The notes beneath the pieces were generated by a model. The model searched no databases, was not told the origin of the DNA, and worked only from the letters and a program-made list of their open reading frames with translations. Made by a program: the position numbers and the translations under genes. From NCBI GenBank assembly GCA_002780705.1, contig PEUP01000086.1, positions 1 to 16,163 of the forward strand: a DNA stretch of 16,163 bases, given 5' to 3'. Below, one piece after another: positions 1-7,757 of this stretch (position 1 is the first letter of the stretch; the number at the start of each line of letters is the position of its first letter). This DNA comes from Elusimicrobia bacterium CG03_land_8_20_14_0_80_50_18. Lineage in GTDB: Bacteria; CG03.

Positions 1-53
1 AGCCCGCCGTCCCGTATCGTACAGTCAAAAACTTTTATCTCCGGTCTGAACAT
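1..53 (-). CDS. DRE-TIM family aldolase/acyltransferase (HMGL-like), N-terminal fragment
   Basis: Only the first 17 codons are inside the window; the gene runs off the left edge. The start is ATG at 53-51, preceded by a perfect AGGAGG (60-65) six bases upstream. The peptide reads MFRPEIKVFDCTIRDGG. The D-C-T-I-R-D-G-G block is the signature first strand of the DRE-TIM metallolyase superfamily, which includes HMG-CoA lyase, homocitrate and isopropylmalate synthases and 4-hydroxy-2-oxovalerate aldolase; its Arg and Asp bind the catalytic metal and substrate. Having GG after D is more like the 4-hydroxy-2-oxovalerate aldolase-like branch than the isopropylmalate synthase branch, but so few residues cannot fix the substrate. 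It lies 69 nt downstream of the CNB gene and has its own promoter, so it need not belong to the efflux operon. Confidence 0.72.
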   Translation of the reverse strand, partial: MFRPEIKVFDCTIRDGG

Positions 54-88
54 CTTTAACCTCCTAAAATACGCCGCTCTTATCCGGT

Positions 89-117
89 TTTATACCAAAA
101 TTACGCCTTTTCTTCAA
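89..117 (-). promoter_or_regulatory. Promoter for the DRE-TIM gene
   Basis: On the minus strand a -35 box TTGAAG (117-112) and a -10 box TATAAA (94-89) are separated by exactly 17 nt, with an extended -10 TGG directly before TATAAA. Transcription would start near position 82, giving a leader of about 30 nt that contains the AGGAGG ribosome site. Inferred from sequence only. Confidence 0.5.
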
Positions 118-122
118 AAAAA

Positions 123-683
123 TTACCGCGCGTCTTTTGACTTAAAGCTGAAAAGCTTTGACAGTTTTGCGAAAAAACCTTTGCGGGCTTCCGGCGGCGA
201 ATTCAGGAGATCAAGCGTTCTCTGCGAGGTACGGACGGCCATAGTGCCCCGTATCCTGTTTTTGAGCTGGGGATTTTTTTCAACGATGGCGCTGAAATCA
301 TCTTTCAAAAGCACAAAGACTTCGGTTTTGATATCGGCGACTGCCGTCGCATTTCTCGGCTCGCCCGAAACAAGAGCGCTCTCGCCGAAATAACTGCCGG
401 AATTCAGTTTAGCGATCAGCTTTTCGTCTTTACCGTCGCGGGAAGCCAGCACGGCGACGCTGCCTTTATATATGATATAGAAACAATCTCCGGGATCGCC
501 CTGCCTGCAGATGACGCTTTTCCTGCCGAAAGTTTTTTAAAAAATACTTTTCGCCAACGAATCCATTTCGCCGAAGGTCAGCACCGACCGAAAGTTGATC
601 TTCTTCAGCGTCTCATAAAGCCATTTCTGTTCTTGCGCGCTTAGCGGCTTCAAAAGTCCCTTCTCTCTGTCTTTATTATTCAT
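123..683 (-). pseudogene. Cyclic nucleotide-binding (CRP-like) domain protein, broken by an in-frame TAA
   Basis: The reading frame starts at ATG 683-681, overlapping the end of the RND pump gene by 8 nt, and runs 187 codons to TAA at 123-125. It is interrupted by one TAA at 539-537. Before the stop it reads ...EMDSLAKSIF; after it, in the same frame, KTFGRKSVICRQGDPGDCFY and further on SGSYFGESALVSGEPRNATA. Together these make one full CNB beta-roll: the G-D-x-G-D turn, then the phosphate-binding cassette F-G-E-x-A-L with R-N-A-T-A. The C-terminus is short and basic, with no helix-turn-helix seen, so this is probably a stand-alone sensor and not a CRP-type activator. The stop sits at the junction of a T6-A6 run; one T-to-A change there gives Lys and restores the gene. 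Without a fix, a 48-aa peptide and a possible GTG-started (452) 109-aa C-terminal half remain. The domain call is firm; whether the break is real is open. Confidence 0.8.
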
Positions 684-3600
684 GGCCGTGCAGTTTTTTA
701 CTCACTTGCCGCTTGGCGCGCTCGGAGACAGTGTCTGTTATTGAATACATGACCGGCACGACAAAAAGAGTGAGAACGGTGGACGCCGTAAGGCCGAATG
801 CCACAGCAGTTCCGAGAGGGCCCCTCATCTCCGAGCCCTGCGAGGTCGTAAAGGCCATGGGGAGTACCCCCATTATCGTCGTCAGCGCCGTTATGAGTAT
901 GGGCCTGAGCCTCGCCGAGGCCGCCTGAATGATAGCATCGTGTTTTCCCAGGCCCTGTTCCCGCAGGCGGTTAATATAGTCAACAAGCACTATGCCGTTA
1001 TTCACAACTATTCCCCCGAGAATTATAACGCCCATCATCACGGGCACTGAAAAAGACATCCCCATAACGATGAGCCCCATTATCACCCCGATGATGGACA
1101 ACGGGATGGAGAACATTATCACAAAGGGCTGCGTCAGAGATTCAAACTGCGCCGCCATTATCATGTATATCAGTATAGCGGCCGCGAGAAACGCCAGCAG
1201 CAGGTCCGTCATGGTCTCCGCCATCTGCTTATAGGTACCGCCGTATTCCAGGAAATAACCCTTGGCCATGGGAAAATCAGCCAGACGGTCTTTTATATCA
1301 GCGACAACCTGGCCTATAGAACGGTTGGCGACATTGGCCCCGATGGTGATTTTTCTCAGACGGTTTTCCCTGTCTATCTTGAGAGGTCCGACGCCTTCCG
1401 TTAATTGCGCTACATCTTTAAGATATACGGTCTCTCCGGATTGAGAAGGCATTGTTATCTTAGCTATATCCGCGGGACTCCTGCGGTCCTCCTCGCTGAA
1501 TCTTATCCTCACATCCGTCTCTTCGCCGTAGGCCCTGTATTTGGTGGCGACCCTTCCCGAAAGCGCGGCCTGCGCCGCGCGTCCTATCTGAGCGACCCTC
1601 AGGCCGAAATGCGCCGCCCGGTCTCGGTCCACGCGAACCTGTATTTCGGGCTTGCCTTCTTTAAGCGAGACTGTCACATCCCTCAGGCCCGGCACATCGC
1701 TGATTCTTCGGGCAATCGCTTTGGCGTATCTCTCCATCTCATCCAGATCCCGGCCAAAGAGCTTGAGTTCAACGGGTGTCTGCGACATACTGCCGGACAT
1801 CTGGCTTCCCATGTCCAAAAATTTATATGTCACGCCCTCAACCGGCGGAAACTTTTTTCTCAGCTCATCGGATATCTCAAACGCCTTCCTTTTCCTTTTT
1901 TCCAGATCCACCATGCGCGACATTATCATACCTTCGTTCACATCCGCGGGCATGCTCCCCATGGCCGCGTCTGTATCACCGTAAGAACTGTGGCCTATCA
2001 TCGTCAGCACATACATCTTTTCCGGCACATTCATAAAATCTTCACTGATCTGCTCAACGACCCTGCCGGTTTCTTCCAGGTCAGTTCCCACAGGGAAAGA
2101 GGCCATCATCATCACTATCGGCGTGTCGGTCTGGGGCATAAACTCAAGCCCCGTTATCATAAGGCCGAAAAGGCTCAGCAGAAAAACTCCGAGGGCTGAA
2201 AATATAACCAGCTTTTTTCTCTTCAGCGCGAGAGTCAGCAGAGCGATATAGCGCTGTTTGAATTTTTCAAATTTTCTTTTTTCCAGTTCGGCGGCTTCTA
2301 TCTTTTTTCTTTTTTTGAAAAGAACGGACGCCACCATCGGCACTACGGTGAGCGCCACCAGCAGAGATGACAGAAGCCCTGTGCAGACCGTCATAGCCAG
2401 CGGCCTTGATATCTGTCCCGCAAAACCTTTTGACAGCACCATGGGCAGAAAAACCGCTATCGTCGTCAGGGTTGAGGTGGTGATGGCCATCCCCACCTCC
2501 GACGCTCCCTCCGCGGCGGCGCGCGGCCTTTCCTCTCCGGCCTCAAGCCTTCTAAAAATATTTTCTATTACCACCACCGCGTTATCCACGAGCATTCCCA
2601 CAACAAGGGCAAAACCGGCGAGGGTGAAAATATTGAATGTGTAGCCCATCAGATAAAGGCCGATGAATGTCGTTATTATGGACACGGGTATGGCCAGGAA
2701 GATGCCGAAAGTGGGGCGCCAGTTCCTGAGAAAAGCGTAAAGAAAAAAAACAGCCAGCACCCCGCCCACCAAAGCGTTCACCAGAGTGTTTCTCAGTATT
2801 TTTTTTATTATGTGCGACTGGTCCATCACGGGAAAAAATCCTATGTCCCCCGGAAGGGTCGGCTTCATTTCCTCCAGCGCCTTTTTGACGCGGTCCGCCG
2901 TCAGCACGGTGTTGGCTCCGGACTGCTTGGAGATCATCATCAGAACCGCTTCTTTCCCGTTGAGCTTTGTTATGTCACGCTGCTCTTTATATGAATCCCT
3001 GACCTCGGCGAGGTCTTTGAGATAGACAGGCACCGCGCCCGTCTTCCTTATTATGGTGTTTTCAAGGTCTGAAAGTTTTTTGTACTCTCCGAGCGTCCTA
3101 ACAAAAAATTCCGTGTATTTTTCGGTCAGCTGTCCCGCCGAAACATTTATGTTATCCGCGGCCAGAGCGGCGGCTATCTCATCCATGGATATACCGTAAG
3201 CGTTGAGTTTAAACCTGTTGATGAGCACATTTATCTCGCGCGCCCGGCCTCCGAAGACCATGGCGCTTGCCACGCCGTCAAGGCGCTCCAGCTTCGGCAC
3301 CACGCTGTCCTTGATATATTCCCTCAGCTCCATCGTGTTATTGAGGCCGATAATGCCGAAGAAGACAACCGGCATCTGCGACATGTCAAATTTCAGCACC
3401 GCGGGGCTGTCGGCGTCGCTGGGAATCATCATCCTCATCATGTCTATGCTTTCGCGCGCGTCCTGGGCCGCGAAATCCAGATTGGTGCCCCACTCAAACT
3501 CTATCATCACAACAGAAGAGCCCTCAAGCGATGTTGAATATATGTTCTTCATCCCTTTCAGCGAGCCGCAGGCCTCTTCTATGGGTTTTGTTATGAGCGT

Positions 3601-3780
3601 TTCTATGTCTTCCGGCGCCACGCCCTCATATCTTGTCACGACGCTGATCATCGGAAATTCCATGTCGGGCATCAGATCCAGGCCGAGACCGAAAAATGAC
3701 ACAACCCCGCCCAGCACTATAATGAGCATGAGCATCGTTATGGTCACGCGCCTTTTTACCGAAAATTCAGGTATGGTCAT
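676..3780 (-). CDS. RND family efflux pump, inner-membrane subunit (HAE1/AcrB type)
   Basis: This 1034-aa protein has the normal length and duplicated plan of AcrB-type pumps: TM1 about residues 12-32, a periplasmic porter/docking region about 33-330, TM2-TM6 about 331-490, TM7 about 523-543, a second periplasmic region about 545-850, and TM8-TM12 about 857-1015. It would move hydrophobic compounds or metals out of the periplasm/inner leaflet, driven by protons. In TM4 the AcrB Asp pair D407-D408 appears as D399-N400 (GMLVDNAVVVIENI), and AcrB Lys940 in TM10 is replaced by N927 (GIVVNNGIVLVDY). The RLRP motif is at 957-960. The second periplasmic region is unusually rich in Met between about 590 and 665. 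The start is ATG 3780, with only 1 nt between it and the adaptor stop codon, so it is probably translationally coupled. Substrate cannot be read from sequence. Confidence 0.95.
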   Translation of the reverse strand: MTIPEFSVKRRVTITMLMLIIVLGGVVSFFGLGLDLMPDMEFPMISVVTRYEGVAPEDIETLITKPIEEACGSLKGMKNIYSTSLEGSSVVMIEFEWGTNLDFAAQDARESIDMMRMMIPSDADSPAVLKFDMSQMPVVFFGIIGLNNTMELREYIKDSVVPKLERLDGVASAMVFGGRAREINVLINRFKLNAYGISMDEIAAALAADNINVSAGQLTEKYTEFFVRTLGEYKKLSDLENTIIRKTGAVPVYLKDLAEVRDSYKEQRDITKLNGKEAVLMMISKQSGANTVLTADRVKKALEEMKPTLPGDIGFFPVMDQSHIIKKILRNTLVNALVGGVLAVFFLYAFLRNWRPTFGIFLAIPVSIITTFIGLYLMGYTFNIFTLAGFALVVGMLVDNAVVVIENIFRRLEAGEERPRAAAEGASEVGMAITTSTLTTIAVFLPMVLSKGFAGQISRPLAMTVCTGLLSSLLVALTVVPMVASVLFKKRKKIEAAELEKRKFEKFKQRYIALLTLALKRKKLVIFSALGVFLLSLFGLMITGLEFMPQTDTPIVMMMASFPVGTDLEETGRVVEQISEDFMNVPEKMYVLTMIGHSSYGDTDAAMGSMPADVNEGMIMSRMVDLEKRKRKAFEISDELRKKFPPVEGVTYKFLDMGSQMSGSMSQTPVELKLFGRDLDEMERYAKAIARRISDVPGLRDVTVSLKEGKPEIQVRVDRDRAAHFGLRVAQIGRAAQAALSGRVATKYRAYGEETDVRIRFSEEDRRSPADIAKITMPSQSGETVYLKDVAQLTEGVGPLKIDRENRLRKITIGANVANRSIGQVVADIKDRLADFPMAKGYFLEYGGTYKQMAETMTDLLLAFLAAAILIYMIMAAQFESLTQPFVIMFSIPLSIIGVIMGLIVMGMSFSVPVMMGVIILGGIVVNNGIVLVDYINRLREQGLGKHDAIIQAASARLRPILITALTTIMGVLPMAFTTSQGSEMRGPLGTAVAFGLTASTVLTLFVVPVMYSITDTVSERAKRQVSKKLHGHE

Positions 3781-3781
3781 A

Positions 3782-4663
3782 TTATTTCTCTATGACAATC
3801 ACTTTTGTGCCGTCGGCAAGGCCGTAATTTCCTTCAAGTATCACGGCTTCTCCCTCCGTCAGGCCGTCGCGTATCTCAATTAAATCCTCGTCCGAGATGC
3901 CCGTGAGCACTTGCTTTGAATGCGCGCGGCCGTCCTTCACGACGCTCACGAACTGTTTGTCTTCTTCCGAACGCAGCGCCTTTTTAGGCAGCGTTAAAAT
4001 TCCGGCGCGGCGGCCCGTCACTATCTCAACCCTCGCGAAAGTGCCGGGCTTGAGGAGATGACCGGCATTGGGAACCGTCACCTCGGCTTTTATCTTCCTC
4101 GTGAGCGGATTCGCCGCAGGGGCCACAAGAGTGACAGTCCCTTCAAAGCGGCGACCCGGATAAGCGTCCGTGTATGCCCTCGCTTTCTGCCCCTCCCTTA
4201 CCTTTACAGAATCTTCCGCGCTCAGGTAAACGGTTATTTTCACCCTGTCCATGTCGGCAACCACCGCCACGGGTTCGCCGGGAGCGGGGAAAACAGCATC
4301 GCCCAAATCCGGATAGAACATTGTCAGTATGCCTTTGATGGGGGAGACGACTTCCGCGCGGCTGAAATCAAGAGCTGTCTCGTCCCTGTCTATCAGCGCT
4401 ATCACTTCCTTCGCCCGCACGCGGTCGCCTTCTCTTTTTCTTTTTTCAATGAGCTTGCCCGTGACCTTTGAGAAAACTTTCACTTCCTTCTCGCCGTGAA
4501 TATCTCCCGTGAGGGACAAAGTTTCCTCTATGCTGCCCCGGGAAACGGCGCTCATCTTCACCCGTGTGTGGGGCTCCGGCTCTTCGGCCTTTTTCCCGCT
4601 CCCGCAGGATGTCAGAGGCAAAATCATCAGGCCCGCAAAAAGCAAAAGAATGTTATTTTTCAT
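3782..4663 (-). CDS. Periplasmic adaptor (membrane fusion) lipoprotein of the RND pump, hairpin-less
   Basis: A HlyD/AcrA-family adaptor bridging the RND pump to the TolC-like channel. I chose ATG 4663 (293 aa) over an in-frame ATG at 4699 because it gives a clean lipoprotein signal, MKNNILLLFAGLMILPLTSC, with lipobox L-T-S-C (Cys20), and because GGGGG and GGAGGAG motifs lie just before it. It is therefore expected to be lipid-anchored. Order: signal 1-20, first beta strands, half-lipoyl about 57-90, a link of only about a dozen residues, second half-lipoyl (VVSPIKGILTMFYPDLGDAV), beta-barrel, and membrane-proximal domain with the usual LPKKAL segment. AcrA-type adaptors have a long coiled-coil hairpin between the two half-lipoyls; here it is essentially absent, as described for Borrelia BesA. 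It lies 28 nt after the tolC-like gene and 1 nt before the pump. Confidence 0.9.
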   Translation of the reverse strand: MKNNILLLFAGLMILPLTSCGSGKKAEEPEPHTRVKMSAVSRGSIEETLSLTGDIHGEKEVKVFSKVTGKLIEKRKREGDRVRAKEVIALIDRDETALDFSRAEVVSPIKGILTMFYPDLGDAVFPAPGEPVAVVADMDRVKITVYLSAEDSVKVREGQKARAYTDAYPGRRFEGTVTLVAPAANPLTRKIKAEVTVPNAGHLLKPGTFARVEIVTGRRAGILTLPKKALRSEEDKQFVSVVKDGRAHSKQVLTGISDEDLIEIRDGLTEGEAVILEGNYGLADGTKVIVIEK

Positions 4664-4691
4664 TTTTATCCCCCGTTCTCCTCCGCAGATA

Positions 4692-5999
4692 TTATTCATC
4701 GCAGCGCCCCGTCGCTTTTTTCAACTCAGCGTCGGCGATGTTCCAGTCAAAGAGCGCCGTGTAATACTGCAGCTGCGCCTGTGTGAAAGCAAGCTGTGTG
4801 TCCCTCAATTCCAGATCCGAAACGAGCCCCCCGCCGTAGCGTTTCTCCACAATGGCGAGATTCTCTTTCGCCGCTTTCACATTTTCTTCCTGCGCCCGTA
4901 TTCTCTCCGCGGCGTTCTGCCTGTTAAGAAAGGCCCGCTCAACTTCCAGCTTGATGCTGTTCCTCAAAAGGCTCTCGCTCATCTGTGACTGTCTAAAGCG
5001 GGATTTTGCGGCTTTTATTTCACCGAAACTTGAAAAACCGCTGAAGAGCGGAAATGTCAGGGAACAGGAAACATTCCACGAGCTGTCCCACTCATCAATA
5101 AAATTATAGGGTTTCGCGTATTCATAGTTTCCTACCAGGGCAAGACTCGGCATGTGTCCAGCTCGCGCGAGTTTCACAAAACTCTCTCCCATTTTGGTCC
5201 GCAGGCCGGCGCTCAAAAGCTCGGGCCGGGAGCGAAAGGCCGTTTCAACATATTCATCAAGCTCGCGGCCGCTGTCCGGAGAGGCGGAAAGCTCCCCGGA
5301 TATCTCCATGTCCGCCGTCGCGGGGTCATTGATGATGCTTATTAGGGATTTTTTAGCGAGCCTCAGCTCGTTTTCGGCTTTGATCAGATTCGTCCTGCTG
5401 TTTACCGTCTGCACCTTCACGCGCGAGACATCAAGGCCCGACACTTTGCCCTCGCTGTAAAGCGCCCGCGTCACCTCATAATGCCTTTCCATAACTGAAA
5501 GAGACTCGGCGGCGATATTTTTCAAATGACGCGCAAGCAGAACAGAATAAAAAGCCGTCTTCACATTAAAACATAATTCATTGCGCGCCTGACGGTAGCT
5601 TTCTCCCGCTATGTCTTCGCCGTAACGGGCCTGCCTGTAAGTCTGCGATATCCTGCCCCAGGTGAAAAGCGGCTGGATCATTGCCAATTTCCCTGAATAA
5701 TTATCCTCACTGCCCATTTCAAAACCTAAGATTGACGGGACTTCGGGGAGTTTGGTGTACACGCCTTGCAACCTGATGTCCGGCATGAAAGCCCCGCGCG
5801 CCTGCCGCTTCAGGCCCGAAGCGGCTATCACAGCCTCCGAGGCTATCTTTATCATCTCGCTCTCGCGCAAGGCGATATCAAGACAGTCTTTAAGGCTTAG
5901 CGCCGGAGCGGCATTGCCGGATCCCCGCGCTTTGACAGCGGATGACATAGTGAAAAACAGCGCGGCGAACAGCGCGAACATCCCGGCCCGGCGCGTCAC
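4692..5999 (-). CDS. TolC-like outer-membrane efflux protein (OEP family)
   Basis: This 435-aa protein has the length and composition of the OEP/TolC family: a signal peptide (hydrophobic core FALFAALFFTMSSA, cleavage near A-R-G), a LSLKDCLDIAL opening typical of the first helix, long amphipathic helices in two repeats, and a C-terminal RYGGGLVSDLELRDTQLAF segment matching the second repeat. It would trimerise into the outer-membrane exit duct. The start is GTG 5999, whose bases overlap the tetR stop (GTGA), with GGGGTGGGAG just upstream; ATG 5981 is an alternative that keeps the signal peptide. With no Cys at the cleavage site it is probably not lipidated. Third component of the operon's tripartite pump. 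Confidence 0.92.
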   Translation of the reverse strand: MTRRAGMFALFAALFFTMSSAVKARGSGNAAPALSLKDCLDIALRESEMIKIASEAVIAASGLKRQARGAFMPDIRLQGVYTKLPEVPSILGFEMGSEDNYSGKLAMIQPLFTWGRISQTYRQARYGEDIAGESYRQARNELCFNVKTAFYSVLLARHLKNIAAESLSVMERHYEVTRALYSEGKVSGLDVSRVKVQTVNSRTNLIKAENELRLAKKSLISIINDPATADMEISGELSASPDSGRELDEYVETAFRSRPELLSAGLRTKMGESFVKLARAGHMPSLALVGNYEYAKPYNFIDEWDSSWNVSCSLTFPLFSGFSSFGEIKAAKSRFRQSQMSESLLRNSIKLEVERAFLNRQNAAERIRAQEENVKAAKENLAIVEKRYGGGLVSDLELRDTQLAFTQAQLQYYTALFDWNIADAELKKATGRCDE

Positions 6000-6574
6000 G
6001 CTCCCACCCCGTTCAAAAATATTTTCATCACCTTGTCGGTGTTGCCGACTATCGGCCTTTTTGAAAGTTCGTGTATCCTCATCCCCGCGTAAGCGTGTAT
6101 TATTTGTATCAGCAGCACCGCGCCTTCCACCGGCGGCATTTTTTCTATCTTTTTTTCGCCGATAGCTTCACTGACCGCCCCGGCAATTGTATCCACGATG
6201 GCAAAATAACGCTTTAAGATCATTTTTTTCTTCGTCCGGTCCAGGAGATTTCCCATGGCGGATGTTTCCATCCCGAGAGTCCTGAACAGCCTGTGGTTTT
6301 TTTCATAAAAATTCAGATCGGCTTTTACAAAGGCCCTCAGTCTCGCGATTGCGCCGCCATCGGAGGCCATTGCCGATTTCACCATGGCCTCGCCCTCTTT
6401 TAAAAAATCTTCCACGAGGGCGCTCAGCATATCCTCTTTTGTCTTGAAATACAGATAGAGCGTGCCCTTTGCTATGCCCGCCTTTTTCGCGATGGCTTCG
6501 GCGGTTATTTTCCGGACGCCCTTCTCAATGATAACTTCTTTCAGGGCGTCTATGATTATCCTGCTCTTCGGCAT
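5996..6574 (-). CDS. TetR/AcrR family repressor of the efflux operon
   Basis: This 192-aa protein has the family's usual length. The N-terminal DNA-binding domain has its helix-turn-helix at about residues 24-43, with the hallmark GTLYLYFKTKEDML. The C-terminal helical ligand domain is divergent, as usual, and probably senses a pump substrate. The start is ATG 6574 with AAGGGGAG four to five bases upstream. It is the first gene of the operon and overlaps the tolC-like gene by 4 nt. A perfect 40-bp palindrome lies 20 nt upstream over the -10 box, so autorepression together with the pump genes is the natural reading. The ligand is unknown. Confidence 0.93.
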   Translation of the reverse strand: MPKSRIIIDALKEVIIEKGVRKITAEAIAKKAGIAKGTLYLYFKTKEDMLSALVEDFLKEGEAMVKSAMASDGGAIARLRAFVKADLNFYEKNHRLFRTLGMETSAMGNLLDRTKKKMILKRYFAIVDTIAGAVSEAIGEKKIEKMPPVEGAVLLIQIIHAYAGMRIHELSKRPIVGNTDKVMKIFLNGVGA

Positions 6575-6594
6575 CTGCTCCCCTTCGCCGGCCT

Positions 6595-6634
6595 ATTTAC
6601 AATAATGACTGACCGGTCAGTCATTATTGTAAAT
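6595..6634. promoter_or_regulatory. TetR operator: perfect 40-bp palindrome
   Basis: Each base from 6595 to 6614 pairs with its partner from 6634 to 6615. The centre is TGACTGACCGGTCAGTCA, in which TGAC is repeated in tandem within each half. This is the size and form expected for a TetR-family site, possibly binding two dimers. It covers the -10 box and the expected start point of the tetR promoter. Confidence 0.85.
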
Positions 6635-6654
6635 GAAATAAAAAAAATTGTCAA
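6626..6654 (-). promoter_or_regulatory. Sigma-70-type promoter of the tetR-efflux operon
   Basis: On the minus strand a perfect -35 TTGACA (6654-6649) is followed after exactly 17 nt by TACAAT (6631-6626). The -10 box lies inside the 40-bp operator, so repressor binding would exclude RNA polymerase. Confidence 0.8.
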
Positions 6655-6701
6655 CACAGGTTGTCCGTCTTTGCTTTTGGACTGTTTTCCGCTGAAGTAA
6701 A

Positions 6702-7109
6702 TTATGGTACTTGCTTTTTCACATATTCAAGAAGTCTTTCGCAGTCTCTTAAGATTTTTTCCGCTTCAGATTTATAAACCAATCTTTCTTCATACTCAGC
6801 GATATTTTTAATACGCAGAATTCTTAAAATTCTATTTGCATTTGCGTTTATTTCCTCATCCCCCGCTTTGATTGTTTTAAAGGGACCTACCGCGTCATTA
6901 TGATTTTCTCCCGAATGACGCTTACCTAAGAAATATACGCACATGGTATCGCAAGCGGCGATACAGGAATGAATAGCATTGATAGCGGCCGCATTCCATT
7001 CTTGCACCGTAAACGAATTCTTTGACGCATGGAAACATTCTTCAGCTTTCTTAAAAAAATTGGTATATAACGATTTCGTGACATCTCTGCTGTTGAACTT
7101 TGGAGCCAT
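6702..7109 (-). CDS. HEPN domain protein, probable toxin of a HEPN-MNT pair
   Basis: This 135-aa all-helical protein has the HEPN pattern: KKAEECFHAS, then a helix rich in small residues (NAAAINAIHSCIAACDTM), then LGKRHSGENH, and a final helix. R64 and H70 form R-X5-H, within the RX4-6H range of HEPN ribonucleases. In the studied HepT toxins the motif is RX4HXY and the Tyr is AMPylated by the partner MNT; here the residue two after the His is Asp (H70-N71-D72), so that Tyr is missing. The start is ATG 7109 with AAGGA six to seven bases upstream, only 3 nt after the MNT stop codon. The cassette is visibly AT-richer than the efflux operon, which suggests horizontal gain. Toxin function is inferred from pairing, not shown. 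Confidence 0.8.
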   Translation of the reverse strand: MAPKFNSRDVTKSLYTNFFKKAEECFHASKNSFTVQEWNAAAINAIHSCIAACDTMCVYFLGKRHSGENHNDAVGPFKTIKAGDEEINANANRILRILRIKNIAEYEERLVYKSEAEKILRDCERLLEYVKKQVP

Positions 7110-7112
7110 AAT

Positions 7113-7715
7113 CTATCCTTGTTTTTCCGGGAAAATTTGAATTCCGTTATCAATTTCTGAAATAATCCGTAAATTCTTTTTTTGTTTTATTTCCCGGACG
7201 GTTAAGATGTACGGCGCCAGTCTGTTGCCGTATGTATCAAAACACACATCGGATAATTTCTCTATTGAAGATTCAATTTTTTCTTTGCTTTGTCTGTCCT
7301 TAACCAAAATGAAAATATCTATATCGCTATTTGCCTTTTCTGTTCCTTTTGCCACCGAACCGAATAGCACCACGCGTTTGACCAGTTTCTCAGGGAGTTC
7401 TTTTAAGAGCGTTTTCTTTAAACCCTCTATTGGTTCTTTGATATCCAACACCCCTTTAATCAATTCTGACAGCGCCTTATAGGCGTGGCTTTTTTGATTC
7501 ACTTTCCACAAGTGAGCTTTCCCGACAGTAATAAAATTAACAAAATTCAAATCAGCGAGTTCCCGCATGGTTCTATTTATGCTCATATGGGAAACTTTCA
7601 AAACAGAGGCTATCTCCCTTTCACTCATAGAAGCTTCATGCGTGAGTAAAAATTCTATAATTTTTATCCTCACCCTGGAATTTAACACATTTAATAACGA
7701 TATATGGAATTCCAT
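7113..7715 (-). CDS. Nucleotidyltransferase (MNT) with N-terminal winged helix, probable antitoxin/autoregulator
   Basis: A 200-aa two-domain protein. Residues about 5-72 form a winged helix-turn-helix (EFLLTHEASMSEREIASVLK then VSHMSINRTMRELADLNFV). Residues about 112-195 form a minimal nucleotidyltransferase with G119-S120, ten residues, D131-I-D133 (the GSX10DXD motif), which binds ATP and metal. Known MNT antitoxins neutralise HEPN partners by AMPylation; here the fused wHTH suggests it also represses its own promoter. ATG 7715 is chosen over GTG 7733 because AAGGAGG ends six bases before the ATG, whereas the GTG lies upstream of that site. It is followed after 3 nt by the HEPN gene. Confidence 0.85.
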   Translation of the reverse strand: MEFHISLLNVLNSRVRIKIIEFLLTHEASMSEREIASVLKVSHMSINRTMRELADLNFVNFITVGKAHLWKVNQKSHAYKALSELIKGVLDIKEPIEGLKKTLLKELPEKLVKRVVLFGSVAKGTEKANSDIDIFILVKDRQSKEKIESSIEKLSDVCFDTYGNRLAPYILTVREIKQKKNLRIISEIDNGIQIFPEKQG

Positions 7716-7735
7716 ACCCCGCCTCCTTGTCACAT

Positions 7736-7757
7736 ATATGTTACAAGTGTAACATAT
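7736..7757. promoter_or_regulatory. Operator-like inverted repeat before the MNT-HEPN operon
   Basis: Ten-base arms ATATGTTACA and TGTAACATAT are separated by AG (7746-7747) with no mismatch. The repeat covers the -10 box of the operon, as expected for autoregulation by the winged-helix MNT. Its centre, ACAAGTGT, recurs in the Doc and tRNA promoter regions. Confidence 0.7.

Noticed and set aside
530..550. Programmed frameshifting to bypass the CNB stop codon
   Set aside because: The T6-A6 run looks slippery, but both halves are in one frame, so a single shift would ruin the downstream half. A base substitution is simpler.
1405..2199. 264-codon plus-strand open frame
   Set aside because: It is antisense to the conserved RND pump gene; its translation is rich in His/Arg and shows no domain, and there is no ribosome site.
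3203..3883. 226-codon plus-strand open frame
   Set aside because: It is a mirror of the RND N-terminal coding region and the adaptor's end, with no independent coding signs.
6926..7153. 75-codon minus-strand frame across the MNT-HEPN junction
   Set aside because: It overlaps both well-supported genes in another frame and has no ribosome site.
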